Source: JABDGC01 sp964466595 (GTDB taxonomy: Bacteria; Pseudomonadota; Gammaproteobacteria; DSM-16500). From it: 64,000 nucleotides of DNA. The translations under genes were made by a program, and so were the position numbers. The notes under the pieces are model-generated. The model saw nothing but the letters and a program-made list of their open reading frames with translations. It searched no databases and was not told where the DNA came from. How positions within the stretch are numbered: the first letter of the stretch is position 1; every line of letters starts with the position of its first letter. Shown one piece after another: positions 7,879 through 16,592 of the stretch. The DNA lies in NCBI GenBank assembly GCA_964466595.1, contig CAYXNR010000004.1, positions 1 through 64,000 on the forward strand. The letters run 5' to 3'.

Positions 7879-9876
7879 TTATAAGCGAGGAGCATGCTCT
7901 TTTAAAAGTGTAAGATAGGGTCTTGCTTTTTCTTTCGGCTTAGAATTTAAAAATAGAAATTCAGCTTGAAGAAGTGCATCTAGTTCAGTTTCTGAGCTTG
8001 CCTCTTTACAACTTTTAAGTAGTTTTAAAGATCGTTTATGCCGGAACAAGCCTAGCCGACTACTTGCAAGATGAAAACTGTTCAGATCCAGACTTAAATC
8101 AAGTTGTCTCATTTCAAGCTGCATTTTATCAAATAAATCACTGGCTTCTCTAGGAAAGAAAGGTGCTAAATACTCGACGATTAAAAGAGAGAGCGCACGT
8201 GGGAAAAACCGTTCTGTCCGAGCAAGCATCAGCATGCCTTGAACGGCCGGATCTTCGAAGGCGAGGGCTTGGTCTATACTGAGTTGTCTTTTTATTGCTA
8301 AAGACATTAATTTATCGACTTTTACCAATAAGGGTTCCATGTGAACAAAAAAATTATTATGATCAGCTTGCTCTGCAAAGGCTGTTCGCAGGGAAGTCGG
8401 TAAAGAAGCTAAGAAGCGAAGGGCAAGCATCTCGTTATTAAAATGACCACCCAAGTTTGCGTTGGCACCTTTTACCGCGTAATTTATTGAAGCGCCTTGC
8501 TTAATTAAAAATTCGATCAGAGGAGTATGACCGCCTGTTGCAGCACCATATACAGCCAGGTCTAGGGAGGCACCTCGAAGAAGAAGCTTTTTGACAAGAG
8601 CAACTTGACCACCGAAGGCAGCACCCCTTACCGCGTAATCCAGTGAGGCCCCTTTTTTTAGTAAATCAAGTACGAGAATAATCTGACCCGAGATGGCAGC
8701 ACCCCATACGGCTGTATCAAGCGAGGCTCCTTCCCAAGTTAATAAATATTTTAGTAGTGCAACATGACCACCTATACTGGCACCCGTCAGGGCGGAATTG
8801 ACAGAAGCTTCATGTGATACTAATAAATACATGACCAGGGCAAAATGACCCCCGAGAGCAGCTCCCCATACGGCGTCATTTCGGATTGAAACGTATTCTG
8901 CTTCCTGCTCCAGTAACTCATCCAATTGGTGAAAATAGTCGCCGCGTGCATAGCCCCGTAGCGCATCGGCTAGAAGAGAATAATGGGGCCCCGTTTCACG
9001 AGAGCTGTCAAGAATAAACTGTACTTCACTAAAATAACCACCATAAGAAGCGCCTGAAATAATCGAATTTAATAAGCCCGAACATCGAGAAGTTAAATGG
9101 TCGATTTCGGCAAAATAACCGCTTTTTGCATAACCCCAGAGAGCTTCTTTTAAGAGGCCTCCTCGGCGAATTAAATCATTGACGAGCTCAGTATGACCGG
9201 CCATTGCAGCAGCCTTCAGGGCTTCATTTAAGGAGGCTTCTTGACGAAGCAGGTCATTAACCAGCTTAAGATGATTTCCCATAGCAGCTCCTTTGACAGC
9301 GCTATTTAAGGAAGCTCCTCGGCGAATTAAATCATCGAGTAGCTTGAGGTGAGCGCCGCAGGCAGCCCCTGTTGCAGCATTGTTGAGCGTGGCTCCTTTC
9401 TGAATTAAATAGTTGACGAGCTCAGCATGATTGCCGAGAGCAGCGCCCTCTACAGCAGCATTGACTGCAGAACTAATGAGAGCAAGATCAAGATTTTCAA
9501 AGAAAATATCATCTATTTCATTACCGGAGGCAGCTAGATTAAGTAAATTATTAACGAGAGAAAGACGATTCATGAAAGCCGCGCTTTTGATAAGCGCATT
9601 GATGAGAGCGCTTTCACTCAGGCCTTTTTTTCTCCGGCTATTTTCGAGCAGAAAGTCCAAAGAGCCCACCAGCCCTTCCGGTTTTTCCTCAATCAGTTGT
9701 TGTCCTGCCTTTTGAAGGGCCTGTTGAAGCTTAGAAAGCTCAGGCTCATTTTCAATTAAGGCCATCCAGGCTTCTTCATTTTTTTCTTTAGTCAATTGAT
9801 AGAGCTGATCAGCTAGTTGATCTTGATCGCTCATCTCTAGTTTAATTTCTTCATTGAGAGAGTGTGAGGCAGCCAT
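7879..9876 (-). CDS. Ankyrin-like repeat protein
   Basis: The 665-residue protein has about ten 31-35-residue repeats between residues about 130 and 480. They follow a pattern of GAxxGGHxxLVxxLLxxGASL followed by xxAV. This is the helix-turn-helix core of ankyrin repeats, but the canonical TPLH opening is replaced by an Ala/Val-rich xAVxGAA. A Glu-rich N-terminal helical segment precedes the repeats. A roughly 180-residue C-terminal helical region follows. Ankyrin-type proteins mediate protein-protein contacts and are frequent secreted effectors in Legionella and Coxiella; the function here is unknown. The first Met lacks a good ribosome site, and a second Met at residue 15 is possible. Confidence 0.85.
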   Translation of the reverse strand: MAASHSLNEEIKLEMSDQDQLADQLYQLTKEKNEEAWMALIENEPELSKLQQALQKAGQQLIEEKPEGLVGSLDFLLENSRRKKGLSESALINALIKSAAFMNRLSLVNNLLNLAASGNEIDDIFFENLDLALISSAVNAAVEGAALGNHAELVNYLIQKGATLNNAATGAACGAHLKLLDDLIRRGASLNSAVKGAAMGNHLKLVNDLLRQEASLNEALKAAAMAGHTELVNDLIRRGGLLKEALWGYAKSGYFAEIDHLTSRCSGLLNSIISGASYGGYFSEVQFILDSSRETGPHYSLLADALRGYARGDYFHQLDELLEQEAEYVSIRNDAVWGAALGGHFALVMYLLVSHEASVNSALTGASIGGHVALLKYLLTWEGASLDTAVWGAAISGQIILVLDLLKKGASLDYAVRGAAFGGQVALVKKLLLRGASLDLAVYGAATGGHTPLIEFLIKQGASINYAVKGANANLGGHFNNEMLALRFLASLPTSLRTAFAEQADHNNFFVHMEPLLVKVDKLMSLAIKRQLSIDQALAFEDPAVQGMLMLARTERFFPRALSLLIVEYLAPFFPREASDLFDKMQLEMRQLDLSLDLNSFHLASSRLGLFRHKRSLKLLKSCKEASSETELDALLQAEFLFLNSKPKEKARPYLTLLKEHAPRL

Positions 9877-10046
9877 TATTTAGGTCTCGTTTAGATAAGT
9901 AATTGATCAGAAGTCACCATATCATACAAAAAATGATCTTAAAAGATGCTTTTGATCATTTATTTTACAAGCCTCTGAAGATTAAAGGATTATTTCTATA
10001 GATGAATAAGGCAGAATTACGAGTAATCAGGTAAATTAAGGGTCCT

Positions 10047-12056
10047 ATGTCTTTCCATCTACAAGCTAATTTTAAACCCGCAGGGGATCAACCCGAAGCA
10101 CTTGCCTGCTTGCAGGCAGGTCTGAGGCAGGGCCTGAGTGCCCAAGTCTTACTAGGTGTGACCGGTTCCGGTAAAACCTTTACCATTGCCAATGTGATCC
10201 AGGCTGTTAATCGACCTACTTTAATCTTGGCTCCTAATAAAACCTTGGCAGCGCAACTATATGGAGAAATGAAAGAATTTTTCCCCAAGCAGGCGATTGA
10301 ATATTTTGTATCCTACTACGATTATTACCAGCCTGAAGCCTATGTGCCTTCTTCCGATACTTATATAGCCAAGGATGCTTCTATCAATGATCATATCGAG
10401 CAAATGCGCTTATCAGCGACCAAAGCGCTTTTAGAAAGACGGGATACGATTATTGTAGCAACTGTTTCTGCTATTTACGGTTTAGGTGATCCCCGTTCCT
10501 ATCTCAGTATGGTGATGCATCTTGATCGAGGCGATAAGGTAGATCAGCGGCAAATCTTAAGACGCTTAGCAGAATTGCAATACACGCGTAATGATATGGA
10601 TTTAAGTCGCGCCACCTATCGCGTGCGCGGCGATGTAATCGATGTTTATCCTGCAGAATCAGAAAGAGAGGCTATTCGAATAGAGTTATGCGACGAGGTG
10701 ATTGAAAACCTAGCCTATTTTGATCCCTTAAGCGGCGAAATTTCCCAGCGCGTTCCACGCTTAACTATCTATCCCAAAACCCATTATGTCACGCCGCGCT
10801 CTACAATTGTTGCAGCCATCGATCACATTAAAGACGAATTGAAAACCCGTTTAGCAGAGCTTCGCCAACAAAATAAATTGGTCGAAGCGCAGCGCTTGGA
10901 GCAGCGCACGCTTTATGATCTGGAATTACTGCGTGAAATGGGTTTTTGCCCGGGTATCGAAAACTATTCACGTTATTTGTCGGGTCGAGCGGCCGGAGAA
11001 CCGCCACCGACCTTATTTGATTATTTGCCCAAGGATGCTTTGCTTGTCATTGATGAGTCACATGTCACTGTTCCCCAATTAAATGGTATGTATCGAGGAG
11101 ACCGCTCACGAAAAGAAACCCTCGTTGAATATGGGTTTCGCCTTCCTTCCGCCTTAGATAACCGCCCACTGCGTTTTGATGAGTTTGAAGAACGAGCACC
11201 GCAAACAATTTTTGTTTCAGCAACGCCGGGTAAGTACGAGCGAGAAAAGGCCCAGGCTATAGCAGAGCAATTGGTACGGCCAACCGGCTTATTAGATCCC
11301 GAGGTAGAAGTGCGTCCTGCAAGCACGCAGGTGGATGATCTGCTTTCTGAAATACATCGACGAGTACAAGAACATGATCGTGTTTTGGTGACGACTTTAA
11401 CCAAACGACTCGCGGAAGATCTCACCGAATATTTAGAAGAACATGAGGTCAAGGTACGCTATCTCCATTCCGATATCGATACTGTAGAGCGTGTTAAAAT
11501 CATTCGCGATCTCCGTCTGGGACGTTTTGATGTCTTAGTCGGTATTAACTTATTGCGCGAAGGTTTAGATTTGCCCGAGGTTTCTTTGGTTGCTATCTTA
11601 GATGCAGATAAAGAAGGTTTTCTTCGTTCAGAAACCTCACTTATTCAAACCATCGGCCGAGTAGCGCGAAATTTTCATGGTAAGGCGATTTTATATGCCG
11701 ATCAAATAACCGGCTCCATGCAAAGAGCAATTTCAGAAACAGAACGCAGGCGTCAAAAACAAAAAACTTATAATGAAAAGTACAATATTACGCCACGCGG
11801 CATTGAAAAAGCAGTGAAAGAAATTCTAGAAGGCGCTTATGCAGATCATACCGTGCGCGGTCGACTCTATCCCAAAATAGCAGAGCCAGACGAGGATTAT
11901 TTAGCCTTGACACCAGCGCAGTTAAAAAAGAAACTAGCTAGCTTAGAAAAGATCATGTACGAACATGCGCATCAACTGGAATTTGAAGAAGCCGCGCGTG
12001 TTCGAGATCAGATTCGCCGTATTAAAGAAACTGTTTTTGGCGTTGAACCCGATTAG
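10047..12056 (+). CDS. uvrB: Excinuclease ABC subunit B
   Basis: UvrB is the damage-verifying helicase-like subunit of nucleotide excision repair; it receives DNA from UvrA and recruits UvrC. The 669-residue protein has Walker A GVTGSGKT at residues 37-44 and the beta-hairpin region YYDYYQPEAYVP. It also has a DESH box, helicase motif VI (IQTIGRVARN) and a C-terminal UVR motif (LEFEEAARVRDQIRR) that binds UvrC. Length is standard. I looked for a LexA-type CTG-N10-CAG box in the 170 bases upstream and saw none, so SOS control is not evident. The ribosome site is taaggg before ATG 10047. Confidence 0.97.
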   Translation: MSFHLQANFKPAGDQPEALACLQAGLRQGLSAQVLLGVTGSGKTFTIANVIQAVNRPTLILAPNKTLAAQLYGEMKEFFPKQAIEYFVSYYDYYQPEAYVPSSDTYIAKDASINDHIEQMRLSATKALLERRDTIIVATVSAIYGLGDPRSYLSMVMHLDRGDKVDQRQILRRLAELQYTRNDMDLSRATYRVRGDVIDVYPAESEREAIRIELCDEVIENLAYFDPLSGEISQRVPRLTIYPKTHYVTPRSTIVAAIDHIKDELKTRLAELRQQNKLVEAQRLEQRTLYDLELLREMGFCPGIENYSRYLSGRAAGEPPPTLFDYLPKDALLVIDESHVTVPQLNGMYRGDRSRKETLVEYGFRLPSALDNRPLRFDEFEERAPQTIFVSATPGKYEREKAQAIAEQLVRPTGLLDPEVEVRPASTQVDDLLSEIHRRVQEHDRVLVTTLTKRLAEDLTEYLEEHEVKVRYLHSDIDTVERVKIIRDLRLGRFDVLVGINLLREGLDLPEVSLVAILDADKEGFLRSETSLIQTIGRVARNFHGKAILYADQITGSMQRAISETERRRQKQKTYNEKYNITPRGIEKAVKEILEGAYADHTVRGRLYPKIAEPDEDYLALTPAQLKKKLASLEKIMYEHAHQLEFEEAARVRDQIRRIKETVFGVEPD

Positions 12057-12083
12057 CACCTAATTTTCTAAAATTATTTATTT

Positions 12084-12959
12084 ATGAAAAGAAACGCAAA
12101 TACAACGATAGCTCCCGCGAAATCAAAAAAACGCAGAGTCGATCCTCAAACAGGAAAACTCAGTACTGAGTCTAATGCGATTACACGGGATGTCTTTTAT
12201 AAGCATCAGAAGGTGGATCCTCTAAGCGGCAAGCCTAGTTCTGCAGCAGATGCTGTTACGCGAAGCGTATTTCAGAATAGCAAAAAGGTAGATCCTCAAA
12301 CAGGAAAACCCAGCACTGAGCCTCATGCTATTACCCGGATGGCTTTTTATAGGCGTCAGAAGGTAGATCCTCAAACGGGAAAGCCCAGTACGAACCCTGA
12401 TGCGATTACGCAGGGTGCCTTCGCTCAGCGCAAACGACGCAAGGTAAAAGTAGATCCTCAAACAGGAAAACCCAGTACTGAGCCTAATGCGATTACACGG
12501 GATACCTTTAATCAAACTAAAAAAGTAGATCCGAATACAGGCAGACCTAGTTCTGCTGCTAATGCTATTACCTACAATGCCTTCAAATTGCGACGCATGA
12601 TATATAACAAGAACAAGATGGCTCTAATGAGCTGGTTGACAGTTCAGCCCTATCCTCCTGCGCTTCAGCCCTGTCACCCTGCGCTTCAGCCTTGTTATCC
12701 TGCGCTTCAATCCTATCCTCCTGAGCTTCAACCCTGTCATCCTGAGCGCAGCGAAGGATCTCGCTCTAGTGCTATAGAGATTAATCCACAGATGCATACT
12801 GCTACTACTCATGAGATTAAGAATGAACCTTATCTAGGCGGTGATGGGAATCGCGGTAATTTTTTTTTAAATCTTCATGGTCTTTTTAAGGCTGATCAAC
12901 AGGCTGAAAAAAAGAGCCAACCCTTAGCGACCAAGAATCTTCCACCTCGCCCCTCCTGA
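12084..12959 (+). CDS. Six-fold 25-residue repeat protein with element-derived Pro-rich tail
   Basis: I do not recognise this 291-residue protein. Residues 18-171 are six tandem units, five of 25 residues and one of 29. Each begins K/R-VDPQTGKPS, continues A-I-T-R and ends with a conserved Phe. Short basic clusters occur at residues 13-18 (KSKKRR) and 116-122 (RKRRKVK), resembling nuclear localisation signals. Residues 188-222 are five 7-residue units (QPCHPAL type) running into HPERSEGS. The DNA there is a copy of the dispersed gtcatcctgagcg element read in frame. No signal peptide, membrane segment or good ribosome site is visible; the start follows uvrB by 27 bases. The 3' end overlaps the opposing gene by 36 bases. 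Confidence 0.75.
   Translation: MKRNANTTIAPAKSKKRRVDPQTGKLSTESNAITRDVFYKHQKVDPLSGKPSSAADAVTRSVFQNSKKVDPQTGKPSTEPHAITRMAFYRRQKVDPQTGKPSTNPDAITQGAFAQRKRRKVKVDPQTGKPSTEPNAITRDTFNQTKKVDPNTGRPSSAANAITYNAFKLRRMIYNKNKMALMSWLTVQPYPPALQPCHPALQPCYPALQSYPPELQPCHPERSEGSRSSAIEINPQMHTATTHEIKNEPYLGGDGNRGNFFLNLHGLFKADQQAEKKSQPLATKNLPPRPS
12645..12761 (+). repeat. Dispersed element with five 21-base tandem units inside a coding region
   Basis: Four complete 21-base units start at 12645, 12666, 12687 and 12708 (cagccctgtcaccctgcgctt type). A fifth at 12729 runs on into the complete element arm tgtcatcctgagcgcagcg and gaaggatct, ending near 12761. The unit length is divisible by three, so the reading frame of the host gene is preserved. 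The same core occurs at 54-163 and 31286-31402. Confidence 0.85.
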
Positions 12960-14420
12960 TTGCGATTCAGCTGGTTTTTGGCCTGCCTTAGTAAACTGAT
13001 CAATTTCTTTTAGAAAAAGATGACCATGCGTCGCTCTTGATCCAAAAAAACTGTGATAAGCAAGATAAGCGCCGCCGACAATTCCCAAAGGTAGGCCTAC
13101 AATGGAAGCAACCCCGAAACCACAGCTTTTGACGAAAGTCATAAAAGAACTATCTCGCCGCTTTGTTAAGATCATTTTATTATTATTTTCATTCAAAAGA
13201 ATATGAAAGGCCTGGTAGCTTGAAGTTTCCCTGAGTTTTTTGATTAATTTTATTTTGTCCCAGACCTCCTGAAAAGGTGGAACGGTTTGAATGCTCTCAT
13301 CAATCTTTTTCTGTGTTTGATTATAGACAATAGAAGTTTGGTTATCTGGGAAATAGCTGTTTAACAAGGCCTCTGCTATTTGTTGAGGAGTACCCTCCTT
13401 TTTAGGATAAAGAAAGGTTAATAAAGAATGATTTTTATCGCCTTTGGAAAGATCTTTGATTTCGCTCATCATCGCAGCCAAGAGATGATAATAATATTGA
13501 CGGCAGGCCTCATGGTATTGTGCTAAGGTTTGAGAGGCATCGATAAGGGTGTAAAGGACAGCGAAAGGCTGTATTGGAGGCAGAGAATCAGTCTCGTGGT
13601 GCGGCTGTGGTTGAGGCAGAGCCTCGCTTGTCGAGTCACTCGAAGCTCGAGAGGATTTCTCTTCCTGCTCTGTCGTCTGCTGATTTGCTTGAGGCAAAGA
13701 GAAGCGTTCTGTAAAAAGCTCCTGCATTTTCTCGCCGCGTTCTGCCACTTGAATTTGGCTATGAAAAAATCCCTGCTCCTTTTGAAGGGAGTGAGGAGAG
13801 CGGGATGATTGTGGTGGAGAAGGCTGTATTATTTTAGTTGAGAGGGAAGAAGCCGTCGGGGCTAAGCCCTGTTTTTTTTGTTTTAAGGCTTTCTCCAAAA
13901 CTGCCTTTTTTTCTTGTAAGAAATCTTGTAAATTTGCTGGTCTAAGGTCAATTTTTTCTGCAATCTCTTTATTTTCCATATATTTCATGAGGCTCTTTGG
14001 AATGTCTGAGCATAAGCTCTTTAGATTAGCCTCTGCTTTTAGAGTAAATTTATCTAGAATGTCACAATAGTAGTTGGTGAGAAAAATCAGTTTTTCCTGT
14101 TTTTCTTCCTTAGAATCCCGGTTAAGCCTAGCTTTTATGCTTGCAAGATACCCCAACTCCCCAGCTCGTTGACCTGTTTCGATACTAGCGCGAAGTTTAT
14201 TGAGTAAATCTTCTATAGAACCTTCGCGCGGAGCCTTTTTCTTTTTTGGGGCGACAGCCTGCTCTAGGTAGGAGGGGAGCACAGAACTCATGAATTGATA
14301 AACAGCAGGGCAAGGAGGATCGAGTGTATTTTCGATTACTTCTATCAACCATAATTTCGCAAAACGGACTAATTCAAAAGTCGGGTTAGCTGCTAGAGTA
14401 GACGGCCTGGCACTCCTCAT
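12924..14420 (-). CDS. Unrecognised 498-residue protein with one C-terminal membrane segment
   Basis: I do not recognise this protein. Residues about 60-190 are charged and helical (KKKKAPREGSIEDLLNKLRA onward), possibly coiled coil. Residues about 190-275 are Ser/Gln/Pro-rich. A second helical part runs to about 400. A hydrophobic stretch near residues 430-455 (GFGVASIVGLPLGIVGGAYL) is a probable membrane or hairpin segment. There is no signal peptide. The start at 14420 has GGAGGG nine bases upstream. The stop lies inside the 3' end of the opposing repeat-protein gene, a 36-base tail-to-tail overlap. Late membrane segment plus coiled coil is typical of host-membrane-directed effectors, but that role is inferred. 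Confidence 0.78.
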   Translation of the reverse strand: MRSARPSTLAANPTFELVRFAKLWLIEVIENTLDPPCPAVYQFMSSVLPSYLEQAVAPKKKKAPREGSIEDLLNKLRASIETGQRAGELGYLASIKARLNRDSKEEKQEKLIFLTNYYCDILDKFTLKAEANLKSLCSDIPKSLMKYMENKEIAEKIDLRPANLQDFLQEKKAVLEKALKQKKQGLAPTASSLSTKIIQPSPPQSSRSPHSLQKEQGFFHSQIQVAERGEKMQELFTERFSLPQANQQTTEQEEKSSRASSDSTSEALPQPQPHHETDSLPPIQPFAVLYTLIDASQTLAQYHEACRQYYYHLLAAMMSEIKDLSKGDKNHSLLTFLYPKKEGTPQQIAEALLNSYFPDNQTSIVYNQTQKKIDESIQTVPPFQEVWDKIKLIKKLRETSSYQAFHILLNENNNKMILTKRRDSSFMTFVKSCGFGVASIVGLPLGIVGGAYLAYHSFFGSRATHGHLFLKEIDQFTKAGQKPAESQSGGARWKILGR

Positions 14421-14482
14421 GATCTTTTGCCCTCCGAATAAGGAGATTCACTCTAAAAGTGATTGCAGTCTCTGTCAACGTG

Positions 14483-14511
14483 TTGCTTCTCTTCCGATGG
14501 AATGCTATCTT
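14483..14511 (+). promoter_or_regulatory. Candidate sigma70 promoter for tRNA-Val / thrS
   Basis: TTGCTT at 14483 and TATCTT at 14506 are 17 bases apart, 30 bases before the tRNA. This is a match by eye; both boxes deviate from consensus. Confidence 0.4.
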
Positions 14512-14540
14512 TACAATCCCCAATTGAGCTGACAAATTGT

Positions 14541-14615
14541 AGGCACGTAGCTCAGTGGTAGAGCATCACCTTGACATGGTGGTGGTCGGTGGTTCGATCC
14601 CACTCGTGCCTACCA
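14541..14615 (+). tRNA. tRNA-Val (GAC)
   Basis: The cloverleaf folds fully. The acceptor stem pairs AGGCACG with CGTGCCT, the D arm is gctcagtggtagagc, and the anticodon loop TTGACAT gives anticodon GAC. The T loop is ttcgatc, and an encoded CCA ends at 14615. It lies 46 bases upstream of thrS on the same strand, so processing of a joint transcript is likely. As I recall, a tRNA-Val precedes thrS in pseudomonads too. Confidence 0.95.
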
Positions 14616-14661
14616 GTTTCTGAAACAAGTTTTCTGACAAAGCGCGAAAAGAAGGTTAAAC

Positions 14662-16578
14662 ATGCCTGTGATCACACTCCCCGATGGCAGTCAAAAGCAA
14701 TTTGACAAAGCGATTACCCTTGCTGAATTAGCAGCCACAATTGGTCCAGGCTTAGCTAAAGCAGCGCTGGCTGGCCTGGTGAATGGTAAATTAGTAGATA
14801 CCTCCGCTCTGATCGAAGAAGCTGCGACCGTTCGTATCATTACCGATCGCGATATAGAAGCCTTAGAAGTCATTCGTCATTCGGCAGCACATATTCTAGC
14901 TCAGGCTGTTAAAGAGCTCTTTCCAACTGCTCAGGTGACGATTGGGCCTGTTATCGAAAATGGCTTTTACTATGATTTTGCCTTTGGACGCGCTTTTACG
15001 CCAGAGGACTTAAGCCGTATTGAACAAAGAATGCAAGAAGTGGTCAAACAGGATTTCCCTGTTATTCGCAAGGTGGTTTCGCGTGACGAGGCCCTACAAT
15101 TTTTTAAGAAGCTGGGCGAATTCTATAAAGCACAAATTATAGAAGGCATTCCTCCGGAAGAAACCCTGACCCTCTATCAACAAGGCGATTTTGTCGATTT
15201 ATGCCGTGGCCCCCATGTGCCGAGCACTGGCCGCGTGAAGGCTTTTAAATTAACTAAGGTAGCTGGCGCCTATTGGCGTGGTGATTCCAATAATGAAATG
15301 CTCCAGCGTATTTATGGCACTGCTTGGGCCGATAATCAAGCCCTGGAAACTTATTTAAAGAACGTAGAAGAAGCGGAAAAACGTGATCATCGCAAACTAG
15401 CTAAAAATCTTGATTTGTTTCATCTGCAAGAAGAAGCCCCCGGCATGGTTTTTTGGCATGCCAAGGGTTGGGCTATATATCAAGAGATTAAAAAATATAT
15501 TAGTCAGCTGCTTCAGGAAAAAGGCTATGAAGAAGTCCTCACACCACAAATCGTAGATCTTGAGCTGTGGAAAAAATCGGGTCATTGGGACATGTTTCAA
15601 GACGATATGTTTACCTTCGAGCTCGAAAAACGACAATGCGCCATTAAGCCTATGAGTTGTCCTTGTCATGTGCAAATTTTTAACCAAGGCCTGCGCAGTT
15701 ATCGAGATTTGCCCCTCCGTTTAGCCGAATTTGGTTGTGTGCATCGCAATGAGCCCTCCGGCGCTTTGCATGGCTTGATGCGAGTTCGCCAAATGACGCA
15801 GGATGATGGCCATATTTTTTGTATGGAAAGTCAAATCCAAGATGAAGCCCTCGGCTTCATTCGCCTACTGCTCGATGTCTACCGAGATTTTGGTTTTAAT
15901 GAGGTGATCGTCAAATTAGCTACCCGTCCTGATAAAAGATTGGGCGCCGACGATTTATGGGACCATGCAGAAAATGCCTTAGAACAAGCCTTAAAGCGTG
16001 CCGAGCTACCCTATGTCTTGCTGCGGGGTGAGGGTGCTTTTTATGGTCCCAAGATCGAGTTTCATCTTCGGGATTGCTTGGGACGTACTTGGCAATGCGG
16101 CACACTCCAGCTCGACTATTCCTTACCTAGTCGCTTAGAAGCCTCTTATATTGGGGAAGATAGCAGTAAAAAGACCCCGGTGATGCTACATCGAGCCATT
16201 TTAGGGTCTGTAGAGCGTTTTATGGGTATTTTAATCGAGCATTATGCTGGTAAAATGCCGATCTGGCTGGCCCCCGTCCAGGTTGTGGTGCTGACGATAG
16301 CCGAACGCCAGGCAGCCTATGCCAGTAAAATCACTGAACTTTTAAGAAAAAATGCGATTCGAGCAAAATCGGACTTGAGAAATGAAAAGATCGGTTTTAA
16401 AATCCGCGAGCATACTCTACAATATGTACCCTACCTTTTAGTCGTAGGAGATAGTGAGGTCGAAGCGGAGCAAGTCTCTGTTCGAACGCAGGATGGCCAG
16501 GATCTAGGGAAAATGACCCTAGAGCAGTGTCTAAATTTAATTCAAACAGCAATTGCCCGGCGGAGCCGGGTCAGCTAA
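14662..16578 (+). CDS. thrS: Threonyl-tRNA synthetase
   Basis: ThrRS charges tRNA-Thr and edits mischarged Ser-tRNA. The 638-residue protein has an N-terminal TGS domain (residues 1-60). The editing domain carries HSAAH near residue 73. The class II catalytic core contains the zinc cysteine in MSCPCHVQ and motif 2 (FGCVHRNEPSG), and a C-terminal anticodon-binding domain follows. The start has agaagg about 8 bases upstream. It is followed after 14 bases by infC, the classical thrS-infC-rpmI-rplT-pheST order. In Escherichia coli ThrRS represses its own mRNA through a tRNA-like leader; I could not confirm such a leader here. Confidence 0.97.
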   Translation: MPVITLPDGSQKQFDKAITLAELAATIGPGLAKAALAGLVNGKLVDTSALIEEAATVRIITDRDIEALEVIRHSAAHILAQAVKELFPTAQVTIGPVIENGFYYDFAFGRAFTPEDLSRIEQRMQEVVKQDFPVIRKVVSRDEALQFFKKLGEFYKAQIIEGIPPEETLTLYQQGDFVDLCRGPHVPSTGRVKAFKLTKVAGAYWRGDSNNEMLQRIYGTAWADNQALETYLKNVEEAEKRDHRKLAKNLDLFHLQEEAPGMVFWHAKGWAIYQEIKKYISQLLQEKGYEEVLTPQIVDLELWKKSGHWDMFQDDMFTFELEKRQCAIKPMSCPCHVQIFNQGLRSYRDLPLRLAEFGCVHRNEPSGALHGLMRVRQMTQDDGHIFCMESQIQDEALGFIRLLLDVYRDFGFNEVIVKLATRPDKRLGADDLWDHAENALEQALKRAELPYVLLRGEGAFYGPKIEFHLRDCLGRTWQCGTLQLDYSLPSRLEASYIGEDSSKKTPVMLHRAILGSVERFMGILIEHYAGKMPIWLAPVQVVVLTIAERQAAYASKITELLRKNAIRAKSDLRNEKIGFKIREHTLQYVPYLLVVGDSEVEAEQVSVRTQDGQDLGKMTLEQCLNLIQTAIARRSRVS

Positions 16579-16592
16579 GAGGAAGCAGGAAT

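Noticed and set aside
9931..9961. aaatgatc-15-gatcattt palindrome between the ankyrin-like gene and uvrB as an operator
   Set aside because: AT-rich palindromes of this size are expected by chance; it does not resemble a LexA site and no promoter boxes align with it.
11021..11452. 143-residue open frame antisense to uvrB
   Set aside because: Shadow of uvrB; Ser/Arg-rich composition is that of complementary-strand translation.
16527..16592. Upstream extension of infC starting at 16527
   Set aside because: It overlaps thrS by 52 bases and adds residues not found in IF-3; the ATT at 16593 gives the family N-terminus.
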